Assembly: GCA_934293375.1 (NCBI GenBank)
Contig: CAKQYS010000004.1
Span: 1 to 64,000, forward strand
DNA from: an uncultured Lachnospiraceae bacterium
Lineage (GTDB): Bacteria; Bacillota; Clostridia; Lachnospirales; Lachnospiraceae
Direction: 5' to 3'
Length of the DNA stretch: 64,000 bases
Every line of letters begins with the position of its first letter. The first letter of the stretch is position 1. Position numbers and translations under genes: made by a program. The notes beneath the pieces were generated by a model that worked only from the letters and a program-made list of their open reading frames with translations, had not been told where the DNA came from and did not search any database. Positions 7,822 to 16,737 of this stretch are shown one piece after another.

Positions 7822-8931
7822 TTATTTCTCAAACACCTTATATCCGGCTTCCCGAAGCACACTGATCGCATCTGACAGATCCTTTTTCAGATACAATTCT
7901 AAACACAATGCCCCTTCCCCTTCTTCACGATTATATGCAATCCCCGCATTTTTGATATTAATGCTGTGATCTGCCAGGATCTTGGCAACTTTATAGAGGG
8001 ATCCCGGTTCATCCGGAATATCAATAAAGCATTCATGATGCTGCTCGATCACGCCGATCGACTTATTTGGCACGGAATTGCGGTAGGTCATCGCATCATG
8101 AAAGAAATCATAAATTCTTTGACCATTCTGGGTTCTGACTGCCTCGTGCATCTGCTCTAACAGCCGGATATATTCTTGTAAGCCGGCAGCCACCTGTTCA
8201 GAATTACTCGTCAAAATATGTTCCCAAACCGTTGGAGACGAGGACGCAATTCTTGTAATATCCTTAAATCCTCCCGCAGCAAGTTCCTTGTACATGCCAT
8301 CCGTGTCGGCGTCCTTCACCAGATTGACAAGACTTGCTGCAATCAAATGCGGAATATGGCTGATATAGGATGTGATATGATCGTGCTCCTCCGGACTATA
8401 TACAATCGGGATCGCCCCAATGGATTGGATATAGACCGAAAATCTGTCCACATTTGTCCTTGACACCTCTGCATCCGGACATATAAAGTAATAGGCATTT
8501 TCCAGCAAATGTGGTCTTGCAGCCTGATATCCACTCTGTTCGGAACCTACCATCGGATGTCCCCCGATAAAATATCTGCCCATATGCAGCCCGCTGACGG
8601 CCTCGCAGATATCAGCCTTTACACTTCCCACATCCGTCAGAATGCAGGTCGGCTTAATGCATGCATGTAATTGTTTGAGATATTCGATGTTAAAATGGGT
8701 TGGTGCACATAAAAATATCACATCACAGTCAGAAAACAGATCTCCTACCGCATCTGCAACAATATCCACAGTACCATCCGTATGTGCATTTGCCAATGCA
8801 GTCTTGTCCACATCAAATCCAATGATCGTCGTCTGTGGATATACCTCCCTGATATTTTGTGCAATAGATCCGCCGATCAGTCCGAGTCCGATAAACCCTA
8901 TATTTGAAAATGGTTTTAATTGATTTTCCAT
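7822..8931 (-). CDS. tyrA: Prephenate dehydrogenase with ACT domain
   Basis: A 369-residue enzyme that oxidatively decarboxylates prephenate to 4-hydroxyphenylpyruvate in tyrosine synthesis. The N-terminal Rossmann fold starts IGFIGLGLIGGSIA (residues ~12-25). The prephenate dehydrogenase core has GGHPMVGSEQSG and the SYISHIPHLIA helix. A C-terminal ACT domain (from ~295, DIPDEPGSLYKVAKIL) implies feedback control by tyrosine. The ribosome site AAGGAT fits the start. It is second in an operon after the pseudouridine synthase gene, 12 bases apart. Confidence 0.92.
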   Translation of the reverse strand: MENQLKPFSNIGFIGLGLIGGSIAQNIREVYPQTTIIGFDVDKTALANAHTDGTVDIVADAVGDLFSDCDVIFLCAPTHFNIEYLKQLHACIKPTCILTDVGSVKADICEAVSGLHMGRYFIGGHPMVGSEQSGYQAARPHLLENAYYFICPDAEVSRTNVDRFSVYIQSIGAIPIVYSPEEHDHITSYISHIPHLIAASLVNLVKDADTDGMYKELAAGGFKDITRIASSSPTVWEHILTSNSEQVAAGLQEYIRLLEQMHEAVRTQNGQRIYDFFHDAMTYRNSVPNKSIGVIEQHHECFIDIPDEPGSLYKVAKILADHSINIKNAGIAYNREEGEGALCLELYLKKDLSDAISVLREAGYKVFEK

Positions 8932-8943
8932 TGTATATCCTTC

Positions 8944-9657
8944 TCATCCCTTCAATAATTTCAATTCTTCCTCTGTCAATTCCCGGTACTCTCCAAGCCC
9001 CAGCGAGCTGTCCAAAGTCAACGGGCCAAATGTCAGTCTCTTTAAATAGGCCACCTCCTTACCAACAGCCTGAAACATGCGTTTCACCTGATGATACCGG
9101 CCTTCCCGGATCGTAACCAGCACCTCGCTTGTATCGGAATCGGTGTCCACTGCACAAATCTCCAAATCCGCCGGCAATGTTGGTTTCTCATCTCCGATAT
9201 CCAGACCTTTCGCAAATGCCCGGATGTCATCTTCATTGACAATGCCAGTCAGTCTTGCAAGATAAGTCTTGTCCACATGATTCTTCGGGGATAGCAGCTT
9301 ATGAGACAGTTGTCCGTCATTCGTGATCAACAGCAATCCCTCGGTGTCCTGATCCAGACGCCCCACCGGGCTTAGATCATGTCTCGTTGCAGTCTGAATC
9401 AATTCCATCACAGTCGGATACACATTGTCCTTTCTCGCACATACATATCCCTGTGGCTTATGCAGTATAAAATATTCATAAGGACGATAGACAACCGGTA
9501 TCCCACGATACACGATCCTGTCATGTTCCGGTACCACATGAAATCCGCCATCCCGGATCACTGTATCATTTACTTTCACCAACCCGGTCTTCAAGTCCTT
9601 TTTCAACTCCGTCCGGGTACCATATCCAAGTTCTCCCAGCAATTTATCTATCCGCAT
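8944..9657 (-). CDS. RsuA/RluB-family pseudouridine synthase
   Basis: A 237-residue RNA-modifying enzyme. An N-terminal S4 RNA-binding domain (MRIDKLLGELGYGTRTELKK) precedes the catalytic domain with the invariant Asp in GRLDQDTEGLLLITNDG. The late motif EGRYHQVKRMFQAVG is also typical. It probably makes a pseudouridine in 16S (RsuA) or 23S rRNA (RluB/E/F); the target cannot be read from the sequence. It is first in a two-gene operon with tyrA. Confidence 0.9.
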   Translation of the reverse strand: MRIDKLLGELGYGTRTELKKDLKTGLVKVNDTVIRDGGFHVVPEHDRIVYRGIPVVYRPYEYFILHKPQGYVCARKDNVYPTVMELIQTATRHDLSPVGRLDQDTEGLLLITNDGQLSHKLLSPKNHVDKTYLARLTGIVNEDDIRAFAKGLDIGDEKPTLPADLEICAVDTDSDTSEVLVTIREGRYHQVKRMFQAVGKEVAYLKRLTFGPLTLDSSLGLGEYRELTEEELKLLKG

Positions 9658-9695
9658 CCTGCAATCCTTTCTGTTCCTGTCTGCTCCGTAAAACC

Positions 9696-9734
9696 ATAAT
9701 GGTGTCAGACACCCAAAATACCTGACACCATTAT
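9696..9734 (-). terminator. Perfect 13-bp hairpin between two minus-strand units
   Basis: ATAATGGTGTCAG (9696-9708) and CTGACACCATTAT (9722-9734) are exact inverted repeats. On the minus strand GGTTTT follows, a weak T tract. It lies just past the 90-residue unknown gene and most likely ends that transcript. Confidence 0.6.
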
Positions 9735-9762
9735 ATAAGCATTTGTGGGGAAATGTAAAGTG

Positions 9763-10035
9763 CTATGACTTCATTTTCATCATAGATTGAAGCATCGCAA
9801 ACTTCTGCTTTTCAGCCGGACTCATGGACTGCATCATAGCCTCCATGAGCAATGTCTGTTCGGCATCCGTAAATCCCATCCCTCGCTTATTGAGCTCTGA
9901 ATTTGCCTTCATAAATGCCGGCAGCACCTCTTCTGTAGGTTTTCCGGTGCCCTCTGTCAGAAGTGCACGCAAAAGTGCCTGCTTCATTGGTGGAAGCGCC
10001 TTAAATTCTTTGCTGTTTAACCATTCCTGATTCAT
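9763..10035 (-). CDS. Small conserved-looking protein of unknown function
   Basis: Ninety residues, soluble, helical and Met-rich (MEAMMQSMSPAEKQKFAMLQSMMKMKS at the end, split here as a Met-rich tail). I do not recognise a family. The ribosome site AAAGGAG precedes the ATG. Its start overlaps the stop of the upstream 195-residue gene by four bases, so the two are translationally coupled and probably work together. Both proteins have Met-rich helices. Confidence 0.65.
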   Translation of the reverse strand: MNQEWLNSKEFKALPPMKQALLRALLTEGTGKPTEEVLPAFMKANSELNKRGMGFTDAEQTLLMEAMMQSMSPAEKQKFAMLQSMMKMKS

Positions 10036-10619
10036 GAAAATATCTCCTTTACAAATTGATCTATATCCAGATTCCCAAGAGGATCCGGCTGTCCGACACC
10101 AACAGTCTCCTGCATGTCACCGACGGACATCTGTCCAGCATCAACGGGCTCCTGCATATCACCGACGGACATCTGTCCGGCATCAACGGGCTCCGGAACC
10201 GCTGCATACGCTGTGATAATCCTGTCGATGGTATCTGAAAGGTTGGATGACGCTTCTCCCACAGCATCCGATGCCCCGGCTTCCTGCCCCGGCATATTCT
10301 GCATCATCTGTGCCATCTGCATCATCTGCATCATCTGGGACATCTGCTCCATACCACCGGACAATGCAGGATTCGGGCATGCTGCCAGCTCTGACATTAA
10401 TTTTGAGAATGAAAATGGCTGATCTTCGAGTCCGTAGCTGGCAAGTCCTCCCGGATTCTGAAACACCCGGAGAATCCGCTGTACCTCATTCCATTTGATC
10501 ATCATGGCCAGCAGCAGCTTGAACTGGACAGGCACAAAGGGCAGCATTGCCTCTAACAGAAAATTACTGTCTTCATAGCATATTCGAGATAATGGACCGC
10601 CGACCGTGTTTTTTCCCAT
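10032..10619 (-). CDS. Met-rich protein of unknown function with 14-residue repeats
   Basis: A 195-residue protein. The first ~90 residues are hydrophobic/amphipathic without a clear signal peptide (MLPFVPVQFKLLLAMMIKW). A Met/Gln tract follows (MEQMSQMMQMMQMAQMMQ). Near the C-terminus EPVDAGQMSVGDMQ occurs twice in tandem, with a third decayed copy; the DNA repeat unit is 42 bases (about 10100-10195). Ribosome site GAGGAG. I cannot assign a function. It is divergent from the small ORF at 10679 and coupled to the gene below it. Confidence 0.65.
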   Translation of the reverse strand: MGKNTVGGPLSRICYEDSNFLLEAMLPFVPVQFKLLLAMMIKWNEVQRILRVFQNPGGLASYGLEDQPFSFSKLMSELAACPNPALSGGMEQMSQMMQMMQMAQMMQNMPGQEAGASDAVGEASSNLSDTIDRIITAYAAVPEPVDAGQMSVGDMQEPVDAGQMSVGDMQETVGVGQPDPLGNLDIDQFVKEIFS

Positions 10620-10678
10620 TTTCGAGACTCCTCGCCCAATTGTGCATATAGTAATATATATGGGGAGGTTGGTAAAAT

Positions 10679-10852
10679 ATGAGAACAGAATTGATCATAG
10701 ATGGAAACGCAGTGTATGAGGTTGACCTAGACTGCATGGAGGCAAATGTCAAGCAATATATCGAACAATATTCCCTGTGCACCTCCAATGCAGACCACCA
10801 TATGCCGGAATCTGCAGCACAACAGGATCATGGACAGACCCGCAAAATATAA
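10679..10852 (+). CDS. Small 57-residue ORF with strong ribosome site
   Basis: The frame begins MRTELIIDGNAVYEVDLDCM and stays open for 57 codons. GGGGAGG lies ten bases upstream of the ATG. The product is acidic and soluble, with Cys at residues 19 and 34 and a His/Gln-rich tail. It is divergent from the Met-rich pair (start at 10619), with only 59 bases between the two starts. No family is recognised. Coding-like composition and the ribosome site are the support. Confidence 0.6.
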   Translation: MRTELIIDGNAVYEVDLDCMEANVKQYIEQYSLCTSNADHHMPESAAQQDHGQTRKI

Positions 10853-10861
10853 TCTTCATAT

Positions 10862-10903
10862 AAAAAAGGATATCTGTCATGCCCTCCGGCACGATAGATA
10901 TCC
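10862..10903 (-). terminator. Terminator after the anti-sigma gene
   Basis: Stem GGATATCT (10868-10875) with AGATATCC (10896-10903). On the minus strand it is followed by TTTTTT. It is 16 bases past the stop at 10919. Confidence 0.75.
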
Positions 10904-10918
10904 TCATAGCAGATCATG

Positions 10919-12397
10919 CTATTTTTTATGTGATTCTTTTTTCTCCCCGATATACACAAATCCGCAATGCATATTTTCTTCCGTAAAGCAGTATCCCGTC
11001 CCATAAGTGCTTAAATTGACATATAGTTTCGGAACATCTCTGGCAAATACAAGCTGCGCAAAATGCATGGTCACGCTCTCACCCGGCTTTAATTCCTGTA
11101 TATAATTCTTATTCTCATCATCAAACATTTCATAATAAAACATTTCTCCCGTATCTGTTACAGTGCAGGAAGGCGTCCTGACATCATCAACTTCACCCGA
11201 ATTTTCCTTTAGATAATTACGCTTCACACCGGACATCACCAAATTTTCTCCATCTGTATCCATCACTGACAAAGTGCAATTATACAAGATATTTTTCAAT
11301 GTCTGATCTTCATGATTGGTATACTGTACTGTAATGTCTACCAGCTTCACCGCCTCTGTCTGTGTTTTCACAACCTGGTCTAAGGAATTTTTACCATCCC
11401 CGGACTTGATGAACTGCAATTCCACAGGCTTTAATGTACCGTTTCCGGTCTGCAGTGCCTTCCACTCCTTTGGAATCTCTTTCTCATTTTTCAAGATACT
11501 TAAATCCTCTGTAACGGTCACATCCTTTACTGTAGCAGTTAAACCGGCAGGCACTTCCATTACCGGAAGACGGAATGTATCGCCGATCTGATAAATTGTT
11601 GTCTTATCCCGGTTGACACTATATACATTGTTATTCACTGTATTATCTATTGGCTGATCGAATGTATCTGTCGTCAGCCAGCCGCTGGTACCTGCCTTCT
11701 CTCCAGTGTCCTCTATGCATATTCCCTGTATCACCGATGCGATTTCGTCCTCCGTCAGGTCCTTTGATGAGATATCTATCCGAATCACCTGATAGTACTC
11801 CGGACAAAAAATATTGATTGCACTCGTATCATCTGCTTTGTGATACAGAACTGCCTCATGTCCGTCTACTGTAACTGTCTGACTGTCTATTGCGAATCTC
11901 TCATTCAGGGTCGACGCTCCGTTGATAAAGGATTCCGTCATCGCAATTTCACTTGAACATATGTATGCATCACCATCCTTTTTCCTAAGATCACCATAAT
12001 CCAGCAGAATATAATCCTTTGGGACATAAGAATACACAACCTTCAATCGAGGGACCTGATTGGGAATTGGATTCTCTTCCATTGATGTTGAATCCGATGT
12101 CTGCGTTGTCTTCACTCCCACATTCACTTGATACTGCCCCTGTTTTTCCACATACATCCGGTAAATCCTGTCCGCTGCATATACTGCGGATCCTGTGCCG
12201 GCAAGCAGCACCAGTATAAGGGCTGCAACCCGTCTATATCTGTATACCGCATTTCTTTTGGACTGTTTCCGCCCCTGCCGGGTATCCTGTAAATTCACCG
12301 GTTCCATATTCACCTGTTCCTGTACCAGCTGATCAATCCTCTCTGCCATCTGTGCCGGCATTTTCGGAAAAAGATCCTTATACGCCTTCTGATTCAT
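10919..12397 (-). CDS. Membrane anti-sigma factor-like protein (DUF4179-type)
   Basis: A 492-residue protein. Residues ~1-55 are cytoplasmic, with a helix resembling anti-sigma N-termini (AYKDLFPKMPAQMAERIDQLV). A basic segment and one membrane helix follow (RRVAALILVLLAGTGSAVYA). The remaining ~410 residues are extracytoplasmic. The gene overlaps the end of the ECF sigma gene by 20 bases, the standard arrangement for a sigma factor and its antagonist. The start at 12397 has GGGAAGG at the right distance. The outside domain would be the signal sensor, but the signal is unknown. Confidence 0.8.
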   Translation of the reverse strand: MNQKAYKDLFPKMPAQMAERIDQLVQEQVNMEPVNLQDTRQGRKQSKRNAVYRYRRVAALILVLLAGTGSAVYAADRIYRMYVEKQGQYQVNVGVKTTQTSDSTSMEENPIPNQVPRLKVVYSYVPKDYILLDYGDLRKKDGDAYICSSEIAMTESFINGASTLNERFAIDSQTVTVDGHEAVLYHKADDTSAINIFCPEYYQVIRIDISSKDLTEDEIASVIQGICIEDTGEKAGTSGWLTTDTFDQPIDNTVNNNVYSVNRDKTTIYQIGDTFRLPVMEVPAGLTATVKDVTVTEDLSILKNEKEIPKEWKALQTGNGTLKPVELQFIKSGDGKNSLDQVVKTQTEAVKLVDITVQYTNHEDQTLKNILYNCTLSVMDTDGENLVMSGVKRNYLKENSGEVDDVRTPSCTVTDTGEMFYYEMFDDENKNYIQELKPGESVTMHFAQLVFARDVPKLYVNLSTYGTGYCFTEENMHCGFVYIGEKKESHKK

Positions 12398-12878
12398 ACT
12401 GTACACCTTCCCTTCCTTCCAATAATTCTTTCAACCTTTTCCTGCCCCTGAGCATTCTGTTTTTCACCGCACTTTGCGTAAGATCCAGCATTTCTGCAAT
12501 TTCTTTGATCCGATAACCTTCCACATAATATAGCGTGATTACAATACCGATTCCCTCCGGCAATTTGTGTATTGCTTCATATAGGTCTGAGTAATCCTCC
12601 CGCTCATGCTGCATATAATCCGGCATATCCAAGGGATCTACCTTTACAACACGGATTAACTGTCTTGATACTGCATAACATTCATTGATCAGAATTCTTA
12701 CAAACCATGTTTTAGCGTATTTATCCTTTTTCAAGTCCCCAAAATGTGCAAATGCTTTCACGATTGCTGCTGAAATGGCATCTGCACAATCTGCATCATC
12801 AGTTAAAATCGTCTTGGCTATGCGATAGAATCCCTCTTTATTTAACACAATCAAATCGCCAAGTTCTTCCTTTGTCAT
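12378..12878 (-). CDS. ECF-type RNA polymerase sigma factor
   Basis: A 166-residue sigma-70 family protein with region 2 (TILTDDADCADAISAAIVKAFAHFGDLKKD, split across the domain) and region 4 (GIGIVITLYYVEGYRIKEIAEML, then a TQSAVKNRMLRGRKRLKELL helix). Region 3 is absent, as in ECF sigmas. It directs RNA polymerase to a small regulon in response to release from the partner encoded next. Ribosome site AGGAGG upstream. Confidence 0.9.
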   Translation of the reverse strand: MTKEELGDLIVLNKEGFYRIAKTILTDDADCADAISAAIVKAFAHFGDLKKDKYAKTWFVRILINECYAVSRQLIRVVKVDPLDMPDYMQHEREDYSDLYEAIHKLPEGIGIVITLYYVEGYRIKEIAEMLDLTQSAVKNRMLRGRKRLKELLEGREGVQYESEGV

Positions 12879-12992
12879 CCGCTATGTCCCTCCTTTTCGC
12901 CGGCAAATATATCGTATACACCTATTAGATAAATCAGACAGACAAAAGGTCTCATATAACAGTAAACATTTTCAGCCTGTCAGCAAATAAAA

Positions 12993-13024
12993 CAGCCTCA
13001 TGCTATATAACTAGCACGAGGCTG
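12993..13024 (-). terminator. Terminator after the diguanylate cyclase gene
   Basis: CAGCCTCATGCTA (12993-13005) pairs with TAGCACGAGGCTG (13012-13024), and the minus strand continues TTTTATTTG. It is about 90 bases past the stop at 13111. Nothing else is seen in 12880-13110 apart from the sigma gene's upstream region. Confidence 0.8.
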
Positions 13025-13110
13025 CCCCCCTGATAGCACATTGTATCTGTGCTTCCCAATATAACACCTGCTCCCTTTATGCAGGTTTCTTCAACTCGAC
13101 CCTGAAGGAA

Positions 13111-15423
13111 TCAGCGATATGAACCACGCCTGCGTTTCTTCTCATCCTTTTCCTCATACAGTTTCTCATCTGCTACATCCAATATCTCATACAAATCGAT
13201 CTCCGGACCGCATTCAAATTCACAAATCCCGGTACTTATCTCAATCGGATATGGTTTATTCACAGCCTCATTATGCCTGATCGTAATCTCCGCCAGCCGG
13301 CGTTTCATAAGGTTTCCATAGTTCTCCACACCAACCATCGCAAATGCTACGAACTCATCACCGCCAAATCTCGCCACAATATCCGTACTGCGAAAGGTAT
13401 CCCGCAAAATAGACGCAATCTCCCGCAAGGCGAAATCGCCTTCATCATGTCCATAATGATCATTGATCATCTTTAGATTGTCCATATCCGCATATGCCAC
13501 CAGTGCACGGCGTCCCACATTACGCTTGTTGGTGATCGCCGCATGTGCATACTCCAGAAATCCTCGTCTGTTATATAATCCGGTGAGCTCATCAGATCTT
13601 GAGATCTCATTTAACAGATCATTGCTCTCCTTAAACTTCTCAATACTCTGTTCCAGCTTCCGCTGAATCTGCTGTTGCTGTTCGATCAACAACAACGACT
13701 TGAGTGCTGCAGACAACTGATAGGTGACCGGTACGATCACTGAAAAATCATCATATGAAGTCTCACTTAACAGAACACCATATTGCTCCTCACCGGAAAA
13801 CAGCGGCGAGATCACCATCGTAACGCGTTCCTGTCTCTCAATAAATTCATTATGCAGCAGCTTATCCGTACGGATCAATTGTTTTTCAACCGGTAGTGCT
13901 TCAGCATGCCCACCCCTACATAACGCCTTCAACAACAGCTTCTTTGGCATCTGCCATGAATCATGCCGGTTATGCCGGATCAATTCCTGATAAGTATATA
14001 AGTATACACTCCGAATACCCAGTCCCGGCAGCTTCGCCAATGCCAGTTCATAAGAAATATCATCCTCTGACCCAATAATAAACATATCTCCGGTCATTGT
14101 ATTGATCCGCTGTGAGATCTCTTCCATCCGGTCCTGCTGCCCCTGTACCAGCATAGAACAACGGATTGCAAAACTCTGATACAATCTTGCAAATAAAACA
14201 GTCAACCGCATTCTGTCGTCATCAAGCTCTAATAACCGGCTGCACTCGTGATAGAGGGAGGTCAGCATATTAAAGAACTTCTCAGTCGTTGTATAATGGA
14301 GTAACGGCTGCCCGATAATCCGTCTGAATATACTGGACAGATCCTGCTCATATTGTGCCGTATCACCATATTTGATCATATCAAATGCCAATTTCAGAAA
14401 AACAGCCAGATCATCCTTGATCTGTAACAGCTCATCCACATTATAATACGATCCGAACAAATACTGATGTACTGCTTCTACATTGATAGAATCGGCATCT
14501 CTCATCTTGTTAAATTCCAGCCAGGATGCCATCGTTTCATAATCAAATGCATCACAACCACAGGAATTGCGTCTGACAAAATGTGTCTCAACTTCCAGAT
14601 TATATCTGCCATTGTCATTCATAAAATCCTGTGTATGTAAGATTGCCCTATATGACAATTCAATCGGATTCGCCTCAACGGTAGTCAGTGGCGGTATCAT
14701 CGTCACTGCATCATTGGAATTATCAAAACTCACAACTAAAATATCCCGACCGATCTCCAACCCCATCTCCTTGATCACCGGATAACCACCCATTGCCATC
14801 ATATCATTGGCAAACACAACGGCCTCCAGATCACTATGTCTCTCCAGCAATTCTCTGACGCACGATCCACTGCTCTGCTCAAAATCACCGTATACAATCA
14901 GATCCTCAGAATATGGAATTCCGGCCTTCTGCAAGGTATCACGATATACCTCAAACCGCTCCACCGCATCCATATTCGTCATAGGACCACTGACCAGACC
15001 GATCTTATTCACATGATGATCCTCGATCAGATGCATAATCTCTTTCTCAAAGCCGATCTTATTGTTAAATGTAGCAGAAGGATACCCCGCAAGCTTCGTA
15101 AACAATGTCACAATCGGCACATCCTGATAATTCCTCAAAAACTCAATCTGCCGCTCAAAATCTGTCCTGCAGCCAATTGTACCCATCATTACAAAGATCA
15201 GATCAAGATTCTTACTATCTGCATACTGAAACACCGGATTGTACTGATATTCGTACTGTCTGCGCTCATCTACCACATCAACGGAATCCAGATACTTACC
15301 CGGGAATATATATAAATTCGCGTCAATCGCCTGTGCACCAAGCTCCGCCCCCTGACACGCCTTACTTGTAAAACTGTTATCCAGTTCATCTATAAACAAG
15401 CCGATATTCAAGCGTTTTGCCAT
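13111..15423 (-). CDS. Diguanylate cyclase with LacI-type (periplasmic-binding-like) sensor
   Basis: A 770-residue cytoplasmic protein. Residues ~1-300 have the Peripla_BP/LacI ligand-binding fold (NIGLFIDELDNSFTSKACQG..., FANDMMAMGGYPVIKEMGLEIG) without a signal peptide. A central helical/GAF-like region of ~280 residues and a coiled-coil linker follow. The C-terminal GGDEF domain (from RSDELTGLYNRRGF) has an intact GGDEF signature and an RSTD inhibitory I-site five residues before it. It should make c-di-GMP from GTP when a small ligand, perhaps a sugar, binds inside the cell. The start at 15423 follows GGAGG. A good promoter lies at 15512-15540. Confidence 0.88.
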   Translation of the reverse strand: MAKRLNIGLFIDELDNSFTSKACQGAELGAQAIDANLYIFPGKYLDSVDVVDERRQYEYQYNPVFQYADSKNLDLIFVMMGTIGCRTDFERQIEFLRNYQDVPIVTLFTKLAGYPSATFNNKIGFEKEIMHLIEDHHVNKIGLVSGPMTNMDAVERFEVYRDTLQKAGIPYSEDLIVYGDFEQSSGSCVRELLERHSDLEAVVFANDMMAMGGYPVIKEMGLEIGRDILVVSFDNSNDAVTMIPPLTTVEANPIELSYRAILHTQDFMNDNGRYNLEVETHFVRRNSCGCDAFDYETMASWLEFNKMRDADSINVEAVHQYLFGSYYNVDELLQIKDDLAVFLKLAFDMIKYGDTAQYEQDLSSIFRRIIGQPLLHYTTTEKFFNMLTSLYHECSRLLELDDDRMRLTVLFARLYQSFAIRCSMLVQGQQDRMEEISQRINTMTGDMFIIGSEDDISYELALAKLPGLGIRSVYLYTYQELIRHNRHDSWQMPKKLLLKALCRGGHAEALPVEKQLIRTDKLLHNEFIERQERVTMVISPLFSGEEQYGVLLSETSYDDFSVIVPVTYQLSAALKSLLLIEQQQQIQRKLEQSIEKFKESNDLLNEISRSDELTGLYNRRGFLEYAHAAITNKRNVGRRALVAYADMDNLKMINDHYGHDEGDFALREIASILRDTFRSTDIVARFGGDEFVAFAMVGVENYGNLMKRRLAEITIRHNEAVNKPYPIEISTGICEFECGPEIDLYEILDVADEKLYEEKDEKKRRRGSYR

Positions 15424-15511
15424 GCTGACCTCCATCCATTTATATTCTTGTGTAACAAAATACTCTCCCCCTTGATATATGCATAAATCCTGCATACACC
15501 ACATCTTTTAT

Positions 15512-15540
15512 ATTCTACCTCTCACAAAACAAGATGTCAA
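15512..15540 (-). promoter_or_regulatory. Sigma-A promoter for the diguanylate cyclase gene
   Basis: Minus strand: -35 TTGACA (15540-15535), 17-base spacer, -10 TAGAAT (15517-15512). Confidence 0.7.
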
Positions 15541-15607
15541 TAATCTATAAATTCCCATCATAAAATTGTAAATTCTGTACAAATCACAACCGGTTTCATA
15601 CAAAAAG

Positions 15608-15635
15608 ATGGGCTACATTGCGATATGTAACCCAT
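15608..15635 (-). terminator. Terminator for queA
   Basis: ATGGGCTACAT and ATGTAACCCAT arms, followed on the minus strand by CTTTTTG; it is 15 bases past the queA stop. Confidence 0.8.
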
Positions 15636-15649
15636 ATATTTTAACAAAA

Positions 15650-16675
15650 TCAGTATAGCAGCATCGCGTCCCCAAATGAAAAGAACCGATACCTCTCTTT
15701 TACAGCCTCCTCGTATGCATGTAAAATCTCCTCACGACTTGAAAATGCTGATACCAGCATCAGCAGTGTTGACTCCGGCAAATGAAAATTCGTGATCAGC
15801 CGGTCTACAACCTTGAACCGGTATCCCGGATAAATAAAGATATCCGTCCAGCCACTGCACGCAGATACCGTACCATCCTCCTTTGCCACTGTCTCCAGCG
15901 TTCTCGTACTGGTCGTGCCGACAGCGACAACCTTGCCACCGGACGCCCTTGTCTCATTGATGATCCTTGCATCCGCTTCCTCGATTACATAAAACTCCGA
16001 ATGCATATGATGCTCCAGGATATTGTCTACCTTTACCGGTCTGAAGGTGCCGAGTCCGACATGCAATGTCACATTGGCAATCCGGATGCCCTTGTCCTCA
16101 ATTTTTTGGAGCAGCTCCTTCGTAAAATGCAGGCCGGCTGTCGGAGCCGCCGCAGATCCCGCATGCCTTGCATAAACGGTCTGATACCGGTTCTTGTCCT
16201 CCAGCTTGTGTGTAATATATGGCGGAAGCGGCATCTGTCCTAGCTTGTCTAACAGCTCCTCCCAGATCCCATCGTATGTAAACCGGATCAGCCGGTTTCC
16301 TTCCTCGACCACATCAATGACCTCTCCTGTTAAAAGTCCATCCCCGAATGTGACCCGTGCTCCCGGCTTCATCTTCTTGCCCGGCTTCACCAGTGTCTCC
16401 CATGTCTTATCATCATGCCGCTTTAAGAGCAGAACCTCGATCGCAGCACCGGTATCTTCCTTGACTCCGAGCAGTCTCGCAGGAATCACCTTTGTATTAT
16501 TGATCACCAGACAGTCGCCCGGATGCAGGTAATCGATCACATCATAGAAATGCTTATGTGTGATCTCACCTGTCTTGCGATCCATCACCATCAATCTCGA
16601 ATTGTCACGCTTCAGAAGCGGATCCTGTGCGATCAGCTCCTGTGGCAGATCATAGTAAAAATCAGATAATTGCAT
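15650..16675 (-). CDS. queA: S-adenosylmethionine:tRNA ribosyltransferase-isomerase
   Basis: A 341-residue QueA, usual length for the family. It transfers and isomerises the ribosyl part of SAM to preQ1 in tRNA, giving epoxyqueuosine. Family signatures include the start [53 protein letters not shown] and [15 protein letters not shown]. Ribosome site AAGGAGG. It is alone; no other queuosine gene is in the window. Confidence 0.97.
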   Translation of the reverse strand: MQLSDFYYDLPQELIAQDPLLKRDNSRLMVMDRKTGEITHKHFYDVIDYLHPGDCLVINNTKVIPARLLGVKEDTGAAIEVLLLKRHDDKTWETLVKPGKKMKPGARVTFGDGLLTGEVIDVVEEGNRLIRFTYDGIWEELLDKLGQMPLPPYITHKLEDKNRYQTVYARHAGSAAAPTAGLHFTKELLQKIEDKGIRIANVTLHVGLGTFRPVKVDNILEHHMHSEFYVIEEADARIINETRASGGKVVAVGTTSTRTLETVAKEDGTVSACSGWTDIFIYPGYRFKVVDRLITNFHLPESTLLMLVSAFSSREEILHAYEEAVKERYRFFSFGDAMLLY

Positions 16676-16737
16676 TCTTATTTCCTCCTTGAAACCTATC
16701 TATGATAATGCCACGAATCGCACAGGATTGCAAGGCA

